A DNA stretch of 64,000 nt from Salibacterium qingdaonense (lineage in GTDB: Bacteria > Bacillota > Bacilli > Bacillales > Marinococcaceae): NCBI RefSeq assembly GCF_900114715.1, contig NZ_FOTY01000003.1, positions 62,001 through 126,000 on the forward strand, given 5' to 3'. The stretch's first letter is position 1. Every line of letters starts with the position of its first letter. Positions 10,285 to 19,971 of the stretch are shown one piece after another. The translations under genes were made by a program, and so were the position numbers. The notes under the pieces are model-generated. The model saw nothing but the letters and a program-made list of their open reading frames with translations, searched no databases and was not told the DNA's origin.

Positions 10285-11589
10285 ATGATAAAGAAATGGA
10301 GAATTGTCACGTTTTTTGTGATTATCCTGGCACTGGCAGGCGTTATTTCGCAGACCGTTATGGGAACCGCCAAAGGAATCAACCTCGGTCTTGATCTGCA
10401 GGGCGGTTTTGAAGTGCTGTACGAGGTCACACCTGCCGAAGATGGGGAAGAACTCACAGATGAAACAATGCAGGCCACCGTCAGTGCGTTAAACCAGCGC
10501 GTAAACGTTCTCGGGGTATCGCAGCCGAACATAACGATTGAGGGAGAGAACCGCATCCGCGTGCAGCTCGCCGGCGTGGATAACCAGCAGGAAGCAAGAG
10601 ATCTTTTGTCCACGCAGGCGGAGCTGAGCTTCCGGGACGTGGATGACAACGTAAGACTGACCGGACAGGCTCTTCAGGAAAACGGAGCAAGCGTCGGGTT
10701 TGACCAGGCGAACAACCCGGTCGTCACGCTTTCGTTAAAAGACGCCAATAAATTCGGGCAGGTGACGGAAAACATACTTGAAGAGTACAATCAACCGAAC
10801 AACCGTCTTGTCGTATGGCTGGATTACGAAGAAGGGGACTCTTTCAGCGAAGAAGTCCAAAAACAGGATCCGAAATATTTGTCGGCGCCGCAGGTTAACA
10901 GCCCGCTTTACCAGCAGGACATTCAGATCGAAGGGAATTTTGACGTGGAGGAAGCGGAATTTCTTGCGGAGGTGCTGAACTCCGGGTCGCTTCCGGTGGA
11001 TATGGAAGAGATTTATTCAAACTCCGTCAGTGCTTCTCTTGGGGAGCAGGCGATGGATAATACTATTTTTGCCGGCTTCATCGGCATCGGGTTGATTCTG
11101 GCTTACATGATTGCCTATTACCGTTTTATGGGGATTATCGCAGCTGTCACGTTATCGGCCTATATTTACATCGTCCTGCTCATTTTCAACTGGATGCAGG
11201 GTGTGTTGACGCTTCCCGGAATTGCAGCCTTGATTCTCGGTGTCGGGATGGCGGTGGATGCCAATATCATCACCTATGAACGGGTGAAAGAAGAGATCAA
11301 ATCCGGCAAAACCATCTTATCGGCATTTAAAGCAGGCAGCAGACGTTCCTTGTCTACGATACTGGACGCCAACATCACAACGATTCTTGCCGCCGGTGTA
11401 CTCTTTTATTACGGAACGAGTTCGGTACAGGGCTTTGCTGTTATGCTGATTGTCAGCATTGTAACAAGCTTTCTTACGGCAGTGTTTGGCTCACGGCTGC
11501 TGCTCGGCCTTTGGGTGCAGAGCAGAATTTTCAACAAGAAACCGCGGGTATTCGGTGTAAAGGAGAATCAAATCCATGAATCCCAGTGA
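10285..11589 (+). CDS. secD: Protein translocase subunit SecD
   Basis: SecD with SecF uses the proton-motive force (or Na+ in some organisms) to complete export through SecYEG. The 434-residue protein has an N-terminal helix, the family motif GLDLQGG, an extracytoplasmic domain, and a five-helix C-terminal bundle including 'ALILGVGMAVDANIITYERVKEE' (key residues GMAVDANI and ERVKEE). ATG 10285 is preferred, with AAGGAGG 11 bases upstream; the frame stays open further 5' without a usable site. In B. subtilis SecD and SecF are one fused polypeptide, whereas here they are separate and overlap by 14 bases. Confidence 0.96.
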   Translation: MIKKWRIVTFFVIILALAGVISQTVMGTAKGINLGLDLQGGFEVLYEVTPAEDGEELTDETMQATVSALNQRVNVLGVSQPNITIEGENRIRVQLAGVDNQQEARDLLSTQAELSFRDVDDNVRLTGQALQENGASVGFDQANNPVVTLSLKDANKFGQVTENILEEYNQPNNRLVVWLDYEEGDSFSEEVQKQDPKYLSAPQVNSPLYQQDIQIEGNFDVEEAEFLAEVLNSGSLPVDMEEIYSNSVSASLGEQAMDNTIFAGFIGIGLILAYMIAYYRFMGIIAAVTLSAYIYIVLLIFNWMQGVLTLPGIAALILGVGMAVDANIITYERVKEEIKSGKTILSAFKAGSRRSLSTILDANITTILAAGVLFYYGTSSVQGFAVMLIVSIVTSFLTAVFGSRLLLGLWVQSRIFNKKPRVFGVKENQIHESQ

Positions 11590-12526
11590 AAATAAACGAT
11601 CCATTCCATTTGTCAAACACAGGAAAAAGTTCTTCACGTTTTCGGCGGTCTTCTTTTTAGCCGGCATTATTCTTCTTTTCACTGCCGGTCTGAATCTCGG
11701 TATCGATTTTCAAGCCGGATCGAAAGTGGAAGTTCTCGCCAATGATACGTTGACGGCAGAAGAAGTGGAGCAGCAGTTCGCTTCCATTGGGGACGGTTAT
11801 GAACCAGATGAAATTACGCTTGCCGGGGACAATAATGAGTTGGCTTATGCCAGCTTTATCGGGACGCTGTCTCAGGATGAAATCGCGGAAATTCAGACGT
11901 ATTTCGGCGACCAGTACGGACAGCAGCCGACGATAAGCACGGTTTCTCCGCAAGTTGGCAAGGAACTCGCGCAGAATGCGCTCATTTCGGTTCTCATCGC
12001 ATCCATCGGCATCATACTGTATGTCACGATACGGTTTGAATTCTGGTATGGGCTCGCTTCGATCGCTGCCCTGATGCATGACGCGTTTTTCATTATCGTC
12101 GTGTTTTCGATTGTACAGTTTGAGGTCAATGTTCCGTTCATTGCTGCCGTGTTAACAATTGTTGGTTATTCCATTAACGATACGATTGTAACGTTTGACC
12201 GGATACGGGAGAATATGAGCTATGAGGAGGAAATAACGTCCTTCGACGACCTTGCCAGAGTGGTCGATCTCAGCTTAAACCAGACGATTGTCCGTTCCAT
12301 CAACACAGTGCTGACTGTTGTGTTCGCCGCAGGAGCCATTTTCCTTTTCGGCGGCGAGGCGATCCGGTCGTTTTCGTTTGCCCTGGTTATTGGTCTTGTG
12401 GCAGGAACGTATTCTTCCCTGTTTCTTGCGTCCCAGCTTTGGTTATCCTGGAAATGGAAAAGCATTCAGCGCAACTGGAACAAACCGCAGAAAGAAGATC
12501 CGGAGGATATGGAACCGGAAGTCTAA
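11576..12526 (+). CDS. secF: Protein translocase subunit SecF
   Basis: A 316-residue SecF with an N-terminal helix, the motif GIDFQAG (GIDFTGG in many homologues), a small extracytoplasmic domain and five C-terminal helices with 'IVGYSINDTIVTFDRIRE' (key residues YSINDT and DRIRE). It overlaps secD by 14 bases, so production of the two partners is probably coupled. An acidic, lysine-poor tail follows the last helix. A terminator begins immediately after the stop. Confidence 0.96.
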   Translation: MNPSENKRSIPFVKHRKKFFTFSAVFFLAGIILLFTAGLNLGIDFQAGSKVEVLANDTLTAEEVEQQFASIGDGYEPDEITLAGDNNELAYASFIGTLSQDEIAEIQTYFGDQYGQQPTISTVSPQVGKELAQNALISVLIASIGIILYVTIRFEFWYGLASIAALMHDAFFIIVVFSIVQFEVNVPFIAAVLTIVGYSINDTIVTFDRIRENMSYEEEITSFDDLARVVDLSLNQTIVRSINTVLTVVFAAGAIFLFGGEAIRSFSFALVIGLVAGTYSSLFLASQLWLSWKWKSIQRNWNKPQKEDPEDMEPEV

Positions 12527-12553
12527 GTCATGGTGTATTACCATGACTTTTTC
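12527..12553 (+). terminator. Intrinsic terminator after secF
   Basis: Arms GTCATGG (12527–12533) and CCATGAC (12541–12547) with a 7-base loop, followed by five T. It begins right after the secF stop codon. Confidence 0.8.
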
Positions 12554-12555
12554 CT

Positions 12556-12564
12556 TGGTATAAT
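12556..12564 (+). promoter_or_regulatory. Extended -10 promoter for the CDF transporter gene
   Basis: TGG followed by TATAAT (12559–12564) is a TGn-extended -10 element; no good -35 box is visible. Start of transcription would be near 12571, which rules out the 12567 ATG and supports GTG 12603 as the translation start. Confidence 0.6.
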
Positions 12565-12602
12565 ATATGTACACTCTTGTGAAAATGGGGGGCTTCAGGC
12601 CG

Positions 12603-13499
12603 GTGGATACAGAAGATAAGCGATATCGGATGGTACGATTTGGAGCAATGATCGGAATAGCCGGGAACGTATTTCTCGCTATCTTTAAAGGAATCACAGG
12701 GATAATGACAAACAGCCGTGCCTTGACGGCGGATGCTGTTCATTCGGCTTCAGATGTGGTTGGATCTGTTGCCGTATTAATCGGAGTGCGTGCTGCGAAC
12801 CTGCCTCCTGATCATGATCACCCATACGGACACGGAAAAGCGGAATCCGTGACAGCGATTATTGTTGCGGTTCTGCTGTTTATCGTCGGGGTGGAAATCG
12901 GCCTTAACGCACTGCAGGGTCTTGGTGAACCGGTATCCATTCCGGGAACGGCCGCGCTGTATGCCATTGTGTTTTCCATTGTGGTGAAAGAAGGTATGTT
13001 TAGGTACAAACATTTCCTGGGAAATAAATTCAATAGCGAAGCACTTATCACAGACGCCTGGCACCATCGTTCCGATGTTTTCTCATCCGCGGCAGCGCTT
13101 GCCGGCGTGGGAGCTTCCATCGCAGGGAATCATCTGAATATCACCTGGATGCTGTACGGAGATCTGGCCGCCGGCCTCTTTGTCTCCATCTTAATTATGA
13201 AAATGGCCTGGACGCTTGGAAAGACGTCGATCCACAATGCTCTGGATCATGTTCTGCATGCGGAAGATACTCAGGAAATGCGTGAAGAAATCAACAGTGT
13301 GGAAGGTGTTCTGCATGTTGATGAGTTTTTTGCAAGAGAGCATGGTCATTATGTCATCATTGATATCAAGGTTGCTGTTGACCCTTCCATTACGGTACAG
13401 GAAGGTCATGACATCGGCAAAGAAGTGAAAGAACGCCTGCTTTTGGATGCTAAAGTAAAAGATGTATTCGTTCACATTAATCCTTACGAAAAAGAGTGA
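12603..13499 (+). CDS. Cation diffusion facilitator family efflux transporter
   Basis: A 298-residue CDF protein with six predicted helices and a C-terminal cytosolic metal-sensing domain. The metal-site motifs are 'ADAVHSASD' in helix 2 and 'DAWHHRSD' in helix 5, with a histidine-rich loop HDHPYGHGKAE. CDF proteins export Zn2+, Co2+, Fe2+ or Mn2+ in exchange for H+; the metal is not decidable here. GTG 12603 follows a GGGGGG tract by 11 bases. It has its own promoter and is followed 16 bases later by a LapA-domain gene. Confidence 0.9.
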   Translation: MDTEDKRYRMVRFGAMIGIAGNVFLAIFKGITGIMTNSRALTADAVHSASDVVGSVAVLIGVRAANLPPDHDHPYGHGKAESVTAIIVAVLLFIVGVEIGLNALQGLGEPVSIPGTAALYAIVFSIVVKEGMFRYKHFLGNKFNSEALITDAWHHRSDVFSSAAALAGVGASIAGNHLNITWMLYGDLAAGLFVSILIMKMAWTLGKTSIHNALDHVLHAEDTQEMREEINSVEGVLHVDEFFAREHGHYVIIDIKVAVDPSITVQEGHDIGKEVKERLLLDAKVKDVFVHINPYEKE

Positions 13500-13515
13500 G
13501 AAGGAGGTTTTCATT

Positions 13516-13842
13516 ATGAAAGGGCAGTCCGCGTTAATTCTTGGTGCTGCCGCAGCACTTATTATTGCTGTTTTTGCTGTTATTAATGTAGACGGAGTGG
13601 AAGTTAACTACATATTCGGGACGGCGGAATGGCCGCTTATTCTGGTTATCCTTGGTTCTGTCCTGATGGGTGCTGTAATCACCGGTTCCCTAGGTATTAT
13701 TAAAGTATACCGGCTGCAGCAGGAAATTAAGCATCTGAAGCAGGGGAAAAGTGGTAATAAGGAGAAACAGAACTCCACATCCTCTGAAGCGGCAGCCGAA
13801 ACCAAGAATAAAGACCGGAAAAATTCATCATCGCCGGAATAA
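13516..13842 (+). CDS. LapA-domain membrane protein (YrvD-like)
   Basis: A 108-residue protein with two membrane helices (residues about 4–24 and 38–62), a short coiled-coil stretch and a polar Lys/Asn/Ser/Glu-rich tail. The two-helix layout with a following heptad region matches the LapA-domain family, and B. subtilis YrvD lies at the same place between secDF and recJ. ATG 13516 has AAGGAGG directly upstream. Function in Gram-positive bacteria, which lack lipopolysaccharide, is unknown. Confidence 0.78.
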   Translation: MKGQSALILGAAAALIIAVFAVINVDGVEVNYIFGTAEWPLILVILGSVLMGAVITGSLGIIKVYRLQQEIKHLKQGKSGNKEKQNSTSSEAAAETKNKDRKNSSSPE

Positions 13843-13868
13843 CGATATCCTCAATCCGGTCCGACTAA

Positions 13869-13897
13869 TTGTAACCCCTGCCCTGCTTTAGTATAAT
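13869..13897 (+). promoter_or_regulatory. Sigma-A promoter for recJ-apt
   Basis: TTGTAA (13869–13874), 17-base spacer, TATAAT (13892–13897). The predicted start near 13904 leaves a very short leader before ATG 13923. Confidence 0.75.
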
Positions 13898-13922
13898 GAG
13901 TAGGTCAGGGGTGGTTTTTGTC

Positions 13923-16298
13923 ATGTTAAGACCGAAAACACGCTGGATGATGGAGGAGGCGGATTTTTCCGGAAAAGAACAACTGGAAAAGGAATTGAAT
14001 GTCTCCTCGATGACCGCAGCGTTGTTGTCCAAAAGAGGTTATCGTACAATCGAAGAAGCTTCCTTCTTTCTGAAAAAATCCATGGAGAATCTTCACGATC
14101 CGTTCCAGCTGAACGGCATGAAAGAAGCTGTAGAACGCATACATCAGGCAGTAAACGATAATGAAAAAATACTTATATTCGGTGATTATGATGCAGACGG
14201 TGTTTCGAGCACGATGATCATGATCCATGTATTAAAAGAACTGCAAGCCGATTTCGGGTGGTATATCCCAAACCGGTTTACCGAAGGGTACGGACCGAAT
14301 ATTCCAGCACTGGAGCAGGCGGCAGAAGAGGGGGCGTCGCTTGTCATTACGGTGGATACCGGAATAGCTGCTGTTCCGGAAGTGAAAGCAGCAAATGAAA
14401 TGGGGCTGGACGTCATTGTGACGGACCACCATGAGCCGCAGCCGGAACTTCCCGATGCTTACTGCATCATCAATCCGAAAAAACCAGGCTGCGCGTATCC
14501 GTTTAAAGAGCTGGCCGGAGCCGGAGTGGCGCTGAAAACCGCCGAAGCGCTGCTGGGCTCTTTCCCGTCTCATCTTTTAGATATTTTTACCATTGGAACG
14601 ATCAGTGATCTTGTGCCCCTTCTTGACGAAAACAGAATCCTCGTCTCCCGTGGACTGCAGGCTCTTGCTGTATCCAAAAAACCGGGAATTCAGGCATTGA
14701 AACGTATTTGTGGGATAGAAGAAGGAGCAATGGAAGAAGACAACGTAGGCTTTGCGATCGGCCCGCGTATTAACGCGGCAGGACGGATGGAAGCAGCAGA
14801 TCCCGCGGTTCATCTGCTTGCTTCCACTTCACAGGAAGAAGCTGATGAATGGGCCAAAATGATAGACGAACTGAATCGGGAACGCCAGAAAATCGTGAAT
14901 GAAATGACAAAAGAAGCGGTGGAAGAAGTGGAAAACAGCTATCCACCTTCGGAAAACAGGGTGCTCGTTATCGCGCGTAAGGGATGGAGCCCCGGCGTTA
15001 TCGGCATCGTCGCTTCCAGATTAATCGAGCAGTTCTACAGACCGGTAATCGTTCTCGGGATTGACGAAGAAACCGGTGAAGCGAAAGGTTCCGCCCGCAG
15101 TATTCAAGGATTTGACATGTTCGGCGAGCTTTCTCAAAGCAGAGATATCCTGCCTCACTTCGGCGGTCATACGATGGCAGCCGGATTGACGATGGATCCA
15201 GGTGATATTGATGAACTGAGAAGGCGGTTGGAAGAGCAGGCTGCAGCCTCCTTAAACGAAGAAGATTTTATTCCATCCACCATCGTTGATATGAAAGTCC
15301 CGATTACAGACGTTACGACGGCGGCACTTGAAGAACTGCAGAAGCTGGGACCTTTTGGTACAGGCAATCCCAAGCCGGTGTTTATGCTGGGAAATGCAAC
15401 GCTTGCTTCCAAACGAAAAATCGGAAGCGGGAAAAATCATCTGAAATTTGAACTGGAGCAGGACGGGAAGCGTCTCGACGGTGTAGGCTTTCATCTAGGT
15501 AAACTGGATGACCATACAACAGAAAATGCTTCCGTCCGCGCTGTTGGTGAACTCTCTATTAACGAGTGGAACGGCTACCGGAAGCCGCAGCTGTTTCTTA
15601 AAGATCTTGCGGTGGACGAATGGCAGCTGTTTGATAAGCGGCAGCAGAAAAATATAGAAGAGACAGTAGAGCTTCTTCCTGATAAAAATGCGGTAATTGT
15701 AGCTTTTCACGAAGAGAACGCCCGCCGTCTTCTTGCCAGGTTTCCGGAAAAAACAATCCTTTCCGGCCGGGAGGTCTATTCTTCTCCTCCAAGACAGGCA
15801 GCCAACCTCGTCTTTGCCGATATGCCTGTGCATACGAGCGACCTTGAAGATTGCCTGGCACAATGTCGGGACGTGGAGAATGTGTATGTCTTTTTCCGGT
15901 CTGATGATGTTCTTTACTTTCAGTTGGATCCCGGCAGAGAGGATTTCAAGTGGTATTACGGCTTCCTGAAGAAGCGGGAAAGCTTCAATCTTGAAAAGCA
16001 CGGGGAAGAACTGGCCCGCCGAAAAGGGTGGAAATACAGCACTATTTCTTTTATGAGTCATGTGTTTTTTGAGCTTGACTTTGTTACAATAGAAAACGGA
16101 ATTGTCAGCATGAAGGAAGCGCCGGCAAAACGGGATCTGCATGATTCGGTTTCCTATCAGAAAAACAAAGATCAAAGGGAAGCAGAACAGGTACTGCTGT
16201 ATTCTACATACACGGAACTGAAAGAAAGGCTGGCGCTTTTCATCCAGGCACCCGGCGGCAATAATGAGACAAAGGAGAAAGTAGGCCATGGATTTTAA
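13923..16298 (+). CDS. recJ: Single-stranded-DNA-specific exonuclease RecJ
   Basis: A 5'→3' ssDNA exonuclease in recombination and repair. DHH-superfamily motifs are visible: [11 protein letters not shown] (about residue 81), TVDTGIA, VTDHHEP, and GGHTMAAG in the DHHA1 domain, followed by an OB-fold and the extra C-terminal domain typical of Firmicutes. The 791-residue length fits Bacillus RecJ. ATG 13923 follows AGGGGTGG; an upstream GTG frame extension would precede the transcription start. It overlaps apt by 11 bases. Confidence 0.97.
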   Translation: MLRPKTRWMMEEADFSGKEQLEKELNVSSMTAALLSKRGYRTIEEASFFLKKSMENLHDPFQLNGMKEAVERIHQAVNDNEKILIFGDYDADGVSSTMIMIHVLKELQADFGWYIPNRFTEGYGPNIPALEQAAEEGASLVITVDTGIAAVPEVKAANEMGLDVIVTDHHEPQPELPDAYCIINPKKPGCAYPFKELAGAGVALKTAEALLGSFPSHLLDIFTIGTISDLVPLLDENRILVSRGLQALAVSKKPGIQALKRICGIEEGAMEEDNVGFAIGPRINAAGRMEAADPAVHLLASTSQEEADEWAKMIDELNRERQKIVNEMTKEAVEEVENSYPPSENRVLVIARKGWSPGVIGIVASRLIEQFYRPVIVLGIDEETGEAKGSARSIQGFDMFGELSQSRDILPHFGGHTMAAGLTMDPGDIDELRRRLEEQAAASLNEEDFIPSTIVDMKVPITDVTTAALEELQKLGPFGTGNPKPVFMLGNATLASKRKIGSGKNHLKFELEQDGKRLDGVGFHLGKLDDHTTENASVRAVGELSINEWNGYRKPQLFLKDLAVDEWQLFDKRQQKNIEETVELLPDKNAVIVAFHEENARRLLARFPEKTILSGREVYSSPPRQAANLVFADMPVHTSDLEDCLAQCRDVENVYVFFRSDDVLYFQLDPGREDFKWYYGFLKKRESFNLEKHGEELARRKGWKYSTISFMSHVFFELDFVTIENGIVSMKEAPAKRDLHDSVSYQKNKDQREAEQVLLYSTYTELKERLALFIQAPGGNNETKEKVGHGF

Positions 16299-16803
16299 AG
16301 ATTATATAACTATCATTGAAGATTACCCTCAGGAAGGTATCCGCTTCAAAGATATTACGACGTTGATGCAGAATGGGCCGGTTTATAAGCAGGCGGTCGA
16401 TGAAATGACTGCTTTTGCGGCTGACCGTCAGATAGATGTCGTTGTAGGACCGGAGGCCAGAGGGTTTGTTGTCGGCTGCCCGATTGCTTATTCGCTGGAA
16501 AAAGCATTTGTTCCGGTCCGCAAAAAAGGGAAACTCCCGCGCGAAACAGTGGATGCAGACTATGGTCTGGAATACGGGGACTCAAGTCTTTCCATCCATA
16601 AAGACGCGATTCTGCCCGGCCAGAATGTATTGATAACTGATGACCTGCTTGCAACCGGCGGAACGGTGAACGCTACCGTTCAGCTGGTGGAGGAGCTCGG
16701 TGGAAACGTGGCGGGCATGGCTTTCATGATTGAACTGTCGTATTTAAGCGGCAGAGACAATCTGGACGGCTATGATATCTTTTCTCTCGTCACATTCGAA
16801 TAA
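16288..16803 (+). CDS. apt: Adenine phosphoribosyltransferase
   Basis: A purine-salvage enzyme that makes AMP from adenine and PRPP. The PRPP-binding loop [13 protein letters not shown] (about residue 112) and the N-terminal '[16 protein letters not shown]' region are characteristic, and 171 aa is the usual length. It overlaps the end of recJ and has AAAGGAG upstream. A strong terminator follows, separating it from relA, which has its own promoter. Confidence 0.97.
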   Translation: MDFKDYITIIEDYPQEGIRFKDITTLMQNGPVYKQAVDEMTAFAADRQIDVVVGPEARGFVVGCPIAYSLEKAFVPVRKKGKLPRETVDADYGLEYGDSSLSIHKDAILPGQNVLITDDLLATGGTVNATVQLVEELGGNVAGMAFMIELSYLSGRDNLDGYDIFSLVTFE

Positions 16804-16815
16804 ATGATGTCAAAG

Positions 16816-16839
16816 GTGCTCTGTTACAGAGCACTTTTT
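16816..16839 (+). terminator. Intrinsic terminator after apt
   Basis: Arms GTGCTCTG (16816–16823) and CAGAGCAC (16827–16834) with a 3-base loop, then five T. Confidence 0.9.
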
Positions 16840-16898
16840 ACTATCCATCATTTTATGCTGCTGATGTTTTCTTCTTTTTTCGACAAATTTCTTTATCC

Positions 16899-16927
16899 TT
16901 TACAGAAATAGAAATTTTAAAGATAAT
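16899..16927 (+). promoter_or_regulatory. Sigma-A promoter for relA
   Basis: TTTACA (16899–16904), 17-base spacer, GATAAT (16922–16927), in an AT-rich gap between the apt terminator and relA. Confidence 0.65.
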
Positions 16928-16969
16928 ATACTATACGAATCATTTTAGAAAGGCTTGCAGGGTGATTGA

Positions 16970-19150
16970 ATGACCATCGATGAAGTGCTCGAGAAATCCA
17001 GAGAATTTTTGACGGAGGATGACGTTTCTTTTCTGCAGCGTGCTTATAAATATGCCGAAGAAGCTCATAAGGACCAGTACCGCAAGTCCGGCGAACCCTA
17101 CATTCTGCATCCCATCCAGGTTGTTGGAATACTGGTCGAACTTCAGATGGATCCGGATACGTTGGCTGGAGCTTTTCTGCACGACGTCGTAGAAGATACG
17201 GAAGTAACAGTAGAGGATATCGAAGAAGCGTTCAATGAAGAAGTCGCTATGCTGGTGGATGGTGTCACCAAGCTGAAAAAAATAAAATATAAATCAAAAG
17301 AAGAACAGCAGGCGGAAAATCACCGCAAAATGGTTGTGGCGATGGCAAAAGATATCCGGGTTATTTTAATCAAGCTTGCCGATCGTCTGCATAATATGCG
17401 CACCCTGAAGCATCTTCCACCGGACAAGCAGCGGAGAATTTCCAACGAAACGCTGGAAATTTTTGCGCCGCTTGCCCACCGTCTCGGTATATCCACGATT
17501 AAATGGGAACTTGAAGATACTGCTCTGCGCTACCTGGATCCTCAGCAGTACTACCGTATTGTGAACCTGATGAAGCAAAAACGTGCGGAGCGGGAGCAGT
17601 ATCTGGATGAAGTGATTAACGAAATAAAGAAAAACATGAATCAGACAAATCTCGAGGCATCTGAATTATACGGGCGCCCCAAGCATATCTACAGTATTTA
17701 CCGGAAAATGGTGAAACAGAAGAAACAGTTTAATGAAATTTATGACCTGCTGGCCGTCCGGATTATCGTAAAAAGCATCAAAGATTGTTACGCTGTGCTT
17801 GGAATCATTCATACGTGCTGGAAACCGATGCCGGGTCGTTTCAAAGATTACATTGCCATGCCCAAAGCCAACATGTACCAGTCTCTGCACACAACGGTGA
17901 TAGGGCCGAAAGGGGAACCGCTTGAGGTGCAGATCCGCTCGGAGGACATGCACAGTGTGGCAGAATTCGGGGTTGCCGCCCACTGGGCCTATAAAGAAGG
18001 AAAAACGGCGTCCGGCACGTCCCTTGAGGATAAGCTCACCTGGTTCCGGGAAATTATCGAATGGCAGAACGAAACAGCCGATGCCCAGGATTTTATGGAA
18101 TCTCTGAAAATGGATCTGTTCTCCGACATGGTCTTTGTTTTTTCACCAAAAGGAGATGTTATCGAACTTCCGCGCGGGTCGGTGCCGATAGATTTTGCAT
18201 ACCGGATTCACACCGAGATCGGCAACCGCACGATTGGGGCAAAGGTCAACGGAAAAATGGTCCCGCTTGATTATCAGCTCAATACAGGAGATATCGTAGA
18301 AATGCTGACATCCAAGCATTCCTACGGCCCGAGTCAGGACTGGTTGAAACTGACCCAGAGTTCCCATGCCAAAAACAAAATCAAGCAGTTCTACAAAAAA
18401 GAACGGCGTGAAGAAAATGTATCAAAAGGCAGAGACATGGTAGAGAAGGAACTAAAAACCCAGGGCTTTGATACAAAACAGGTTATGACTGAAGAAACAA
18501 AACAGGACACAGCAGAAAAATTCAGCTTCTCAAGCGAAGAGGATATGTTCGCAGCGGTTGGATATAACGGTGTCAGTCCGAAACAGGTCGTAACAAGACT
18601 GACAGATAAAATCCGCCAGCAGCAGGAAGAGGAAGAAGAACAGAAACCGGTGGCCGAAGCAGTTAAAGAAGTGACGACCCAGACGGAGTCCCAAAACACA
18701 GGTGCCGGTGTGAAAGTGAAAGGTATGGACAACCTCCTTATCCGGCTCTCTAAATGCTGTAATCCTGTTCCCGGCGATGAAATCATTGGTTTCATCACAA
18801 AAGGACGCGGAGTATCGGTCCACCGCAAAGATTGTCCGAACGTGAAAAATGTAGAAGAGACCTCCCGTCTCCTGGAAGTGGAGTGGGAAGCAGCAAACGA
18901 CAAACGAAAAAATTACAGCGTCGATCTTGAAATCACCGGATATGACCGGCGCGGTCTGTTAAATGAAGTACTGCAGGCGGTAACGGAAACAAAAACCAAT
19001 ATTACGGCTGTGAACGGTCGTTCCGATAAAAATAAAGTCGCCGTTATCGATGTAACAATCTCGATAGCTAATATCGATCACCTTCACCGGGTGGTGGAAA
19101 AAGTGAAAAAGCTGTCCGACATTTATTCGGTACGGCGCAGAGTTCAGTAA
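16970..19150 (+). CDS. relA: Bifunctional (p)ppGpp synthetase/hydrolase
   Basis: The long RelA/SpoT homologue (726 aa) that makes and degrades (p)ppGpp in the stringent response. The hydrolase HD domain is intact (HDVVEDT at about residue 67, [11 protein letters not shown]), so this is a bifunctional enzyme. The synthetase domain ([10 protein letters not shown]), TGS domain ([12 protein letters not shown]), a conserved [10 protein letters not shown] block and the C-terminal ACT domain follow in order. ATG 16970 follows GGGTGA. A repetitive Glu/Gln stretch (about residues 545–556) sits in the linker before the CCNP block. Confidence 0.97.
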   Translation: MTIDEVLEKSREFLTEDDVSFLQRAYKYAEEAHKDQYRKSGEPYILHPIQVVGILVELQMDPDTLAGAFLHDVVEDTEVTVEDIEEAFNEEVAMLVDGVTKLKKIKYKSKEEQQAENHRKMVVAMAKDIRVILIKLADRLHNMRTLKHLPPDKQRRISNETLEIFAPLAHRLGISTIKWELEDTALRYLDPQQYYRIVNLMKQKRAEREQYLDEVINEIKKNMNQTNLEASELYGRPKHIYSIYRKMVKQKKQFNEIYDLLAVRIIVKSIKDCYAVLGIIHTCWKPMPGRFKDYIAMPKANMYQSLHTTVIGPKGEPLEVQIRSEDMHSVAEFGVAAHWAYKEGKTASGTSLEDKLTWFREIIEWQNETADAQDFMESLKMDLFSDMVFVFSPKGDVIELPRGSVPIDFAYRIHTEIGNRTIGAKVNGKMVPLDYQLNTGDIVEMLTSKHSYGPSQDWLKLTQSSHAKNKIKQFYKKERREENVSKGRDMVEKELKTQGFDTKQVMTEETKQDTAEKFSFSSEEDMFAAVGYNGVSPKQVVTRLTDKIRQQQEEEEEQKPVAEAVKEVTTQTESQNTGAGVKVKGMDNLLIRLSKCCNPVPGDEIIGFITKGRGVSVHRKDCPNVKNVEETSRLLEVEWEAANDKRKNYSVDLEITGYDRRGLLNEVLQAVTETKTNITAVNGRSDKNKVAVIDVTISIANIDHLHRVVEKVKKLSDIYSVRRRVQ

Positions 19151-19174
19151 GGAACAATGGAAAGGACGACAACG

Positions 19175-19618
19175 ATGAAAGTAATCATTCAGCGCTCAAG
19201 CGCCGGAAGCTGTGAGGTGGATGGAACCGTCACCGGCTCCATTGAAGATGGTATAGTGGCCCTTGTTGGATTCACTCACGAAGACACCGATGACGATATC
19301 AGCTGGATGGCGGAAAAAATCGTAAACCTCCGCATCTTCGAGGATGCCGGGGGAAAGATGAATGAATCCCTGCTGGACCAGGGCGGAAAAATTTTGTCCA
19401 TTCCCCAGTTCACTCTTTACGGGGACGCGGGGAAAGGAAGACGGCCGAATTTCATGCAGGCCGCAGCACCGGAAAAAGCGGAATCCCTGTTCGAGCGGTT
19501 TAACGAACGGCTCGCTGAAAAAGGGGTGGACGTGGAGACCGGCCTGTTCGGTGCGGAAATGAACATTTCTCTAACGAACCACGGACCGGTAACCTTCGTG
19601 CTGGATTCACCTTCCTGA
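19175..19618 (+). CDS. dtd: D-aminoacyl-tRNA deacylase
   Basis: Dtd hydrolyses D-amino acids mischarged onto tRNA. The 147-residue protein carries the Gly-cisPro motif NHGPVTF near the C-terminus. The other active-site motif, SQxT in most family members, reads PQFT here (Pro77, Gln78, Thr80), so the serine is replaced while the threonine is kept. ATG 19175 follows GGAAAGGA by about 9 bases; the upstream ATG 19157 lacks a good site. The order relA–dtd–hisS–aspS is that of Bacillus. Confidence 0.94.
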   Translation: MKVIIQRSSAGSCEVDGTVTGSIEDGIVALVGFTHEDTDDDISWMAEKIVNLRIFEDAGGKMNESLLDQGGKILSIPQFTLYGDAGKGRRPNFMQAAAPEKAESLFERFNERLAEKGVDVETGLFGAEMNISLTNHGPVTFVLDSPS

Positions 19619-19625
19619 AACTCCC

Positions 19626-19654
19626 TTGACAATCCGGCTGGAGATTCGTATGAT
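19626..19654 (+). promoter_or_regulatory. Sigma-A promoter of hisS-aspS
   Basis: TTGACA (19626–19631), 17-base spacer, TATGAT (19649–19654). It lies 7 bases after the dtd stop codon and precedes the T-box leader. Confidence 0.85.
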
Positions 19655-19660
19655 ATATAT

Positions 19661-19937
19661 CAGTTATGAAAAGATGAAGAAAGCTGACGACAGAGAAAGT
19701 AAACAGGAATAAGGCGTTTCAGAGAGGAACTGCTGCAGCTGAAATCAGTTCCACGTCTCCTTGTTGAAAGACACTCCCGAGGCTTCGTTTCGAAAGCTTG
19801 TGAAGCTGGTAGGGACGAACGTATTCAGGCGTTAACGTAAAAGAAGCGGAAATATGCTCAGCATGTTTCAAGCAGGGTGGCACCACGGGAAAAACTCGTC
19901 CCTCGTATTTTACTGCGAAGGGGGACGGGTTTTTTTA
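19661..19937 (+). promoter_or_regulatory. T-box leader upstream of hisS-aspS
   Basis: A tRNA-sensing leader. Stem I carries the loop-E bases AGTA (in the AAAGTAAA stretch near 19700) opposite GAA (19766–19768). The specifier region reads GACAC (19770–19774), in which GAC (Asp) and CAC (His) overlap. The T-box core AGGGTGGCACCACG starts at 19875, with TGGC (19879–19882) as the bulge that pairs with the tRNA acceptor end. A terminator stem around CGTCCC/GGGACG followed by seven T ends the leader at about 19937. The specifier spacing and bulge base favour tRNA-Asp. Confidence 0.92.
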
Positions 19938-19971
19938 TTGCTGCAATAAGTTGTAGAAAGGAGCCTTATGT

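Noticed and set aside
10095-10394. 99-residue frame spanning the secD leader and start
   Set aside because: No ribosome-binding site, no membrane segment and an improbable composition. A sensor peptide like MifM would be expected to contain a membrane segment. Probably chance, although it overlaps the leader discussed in the findings.
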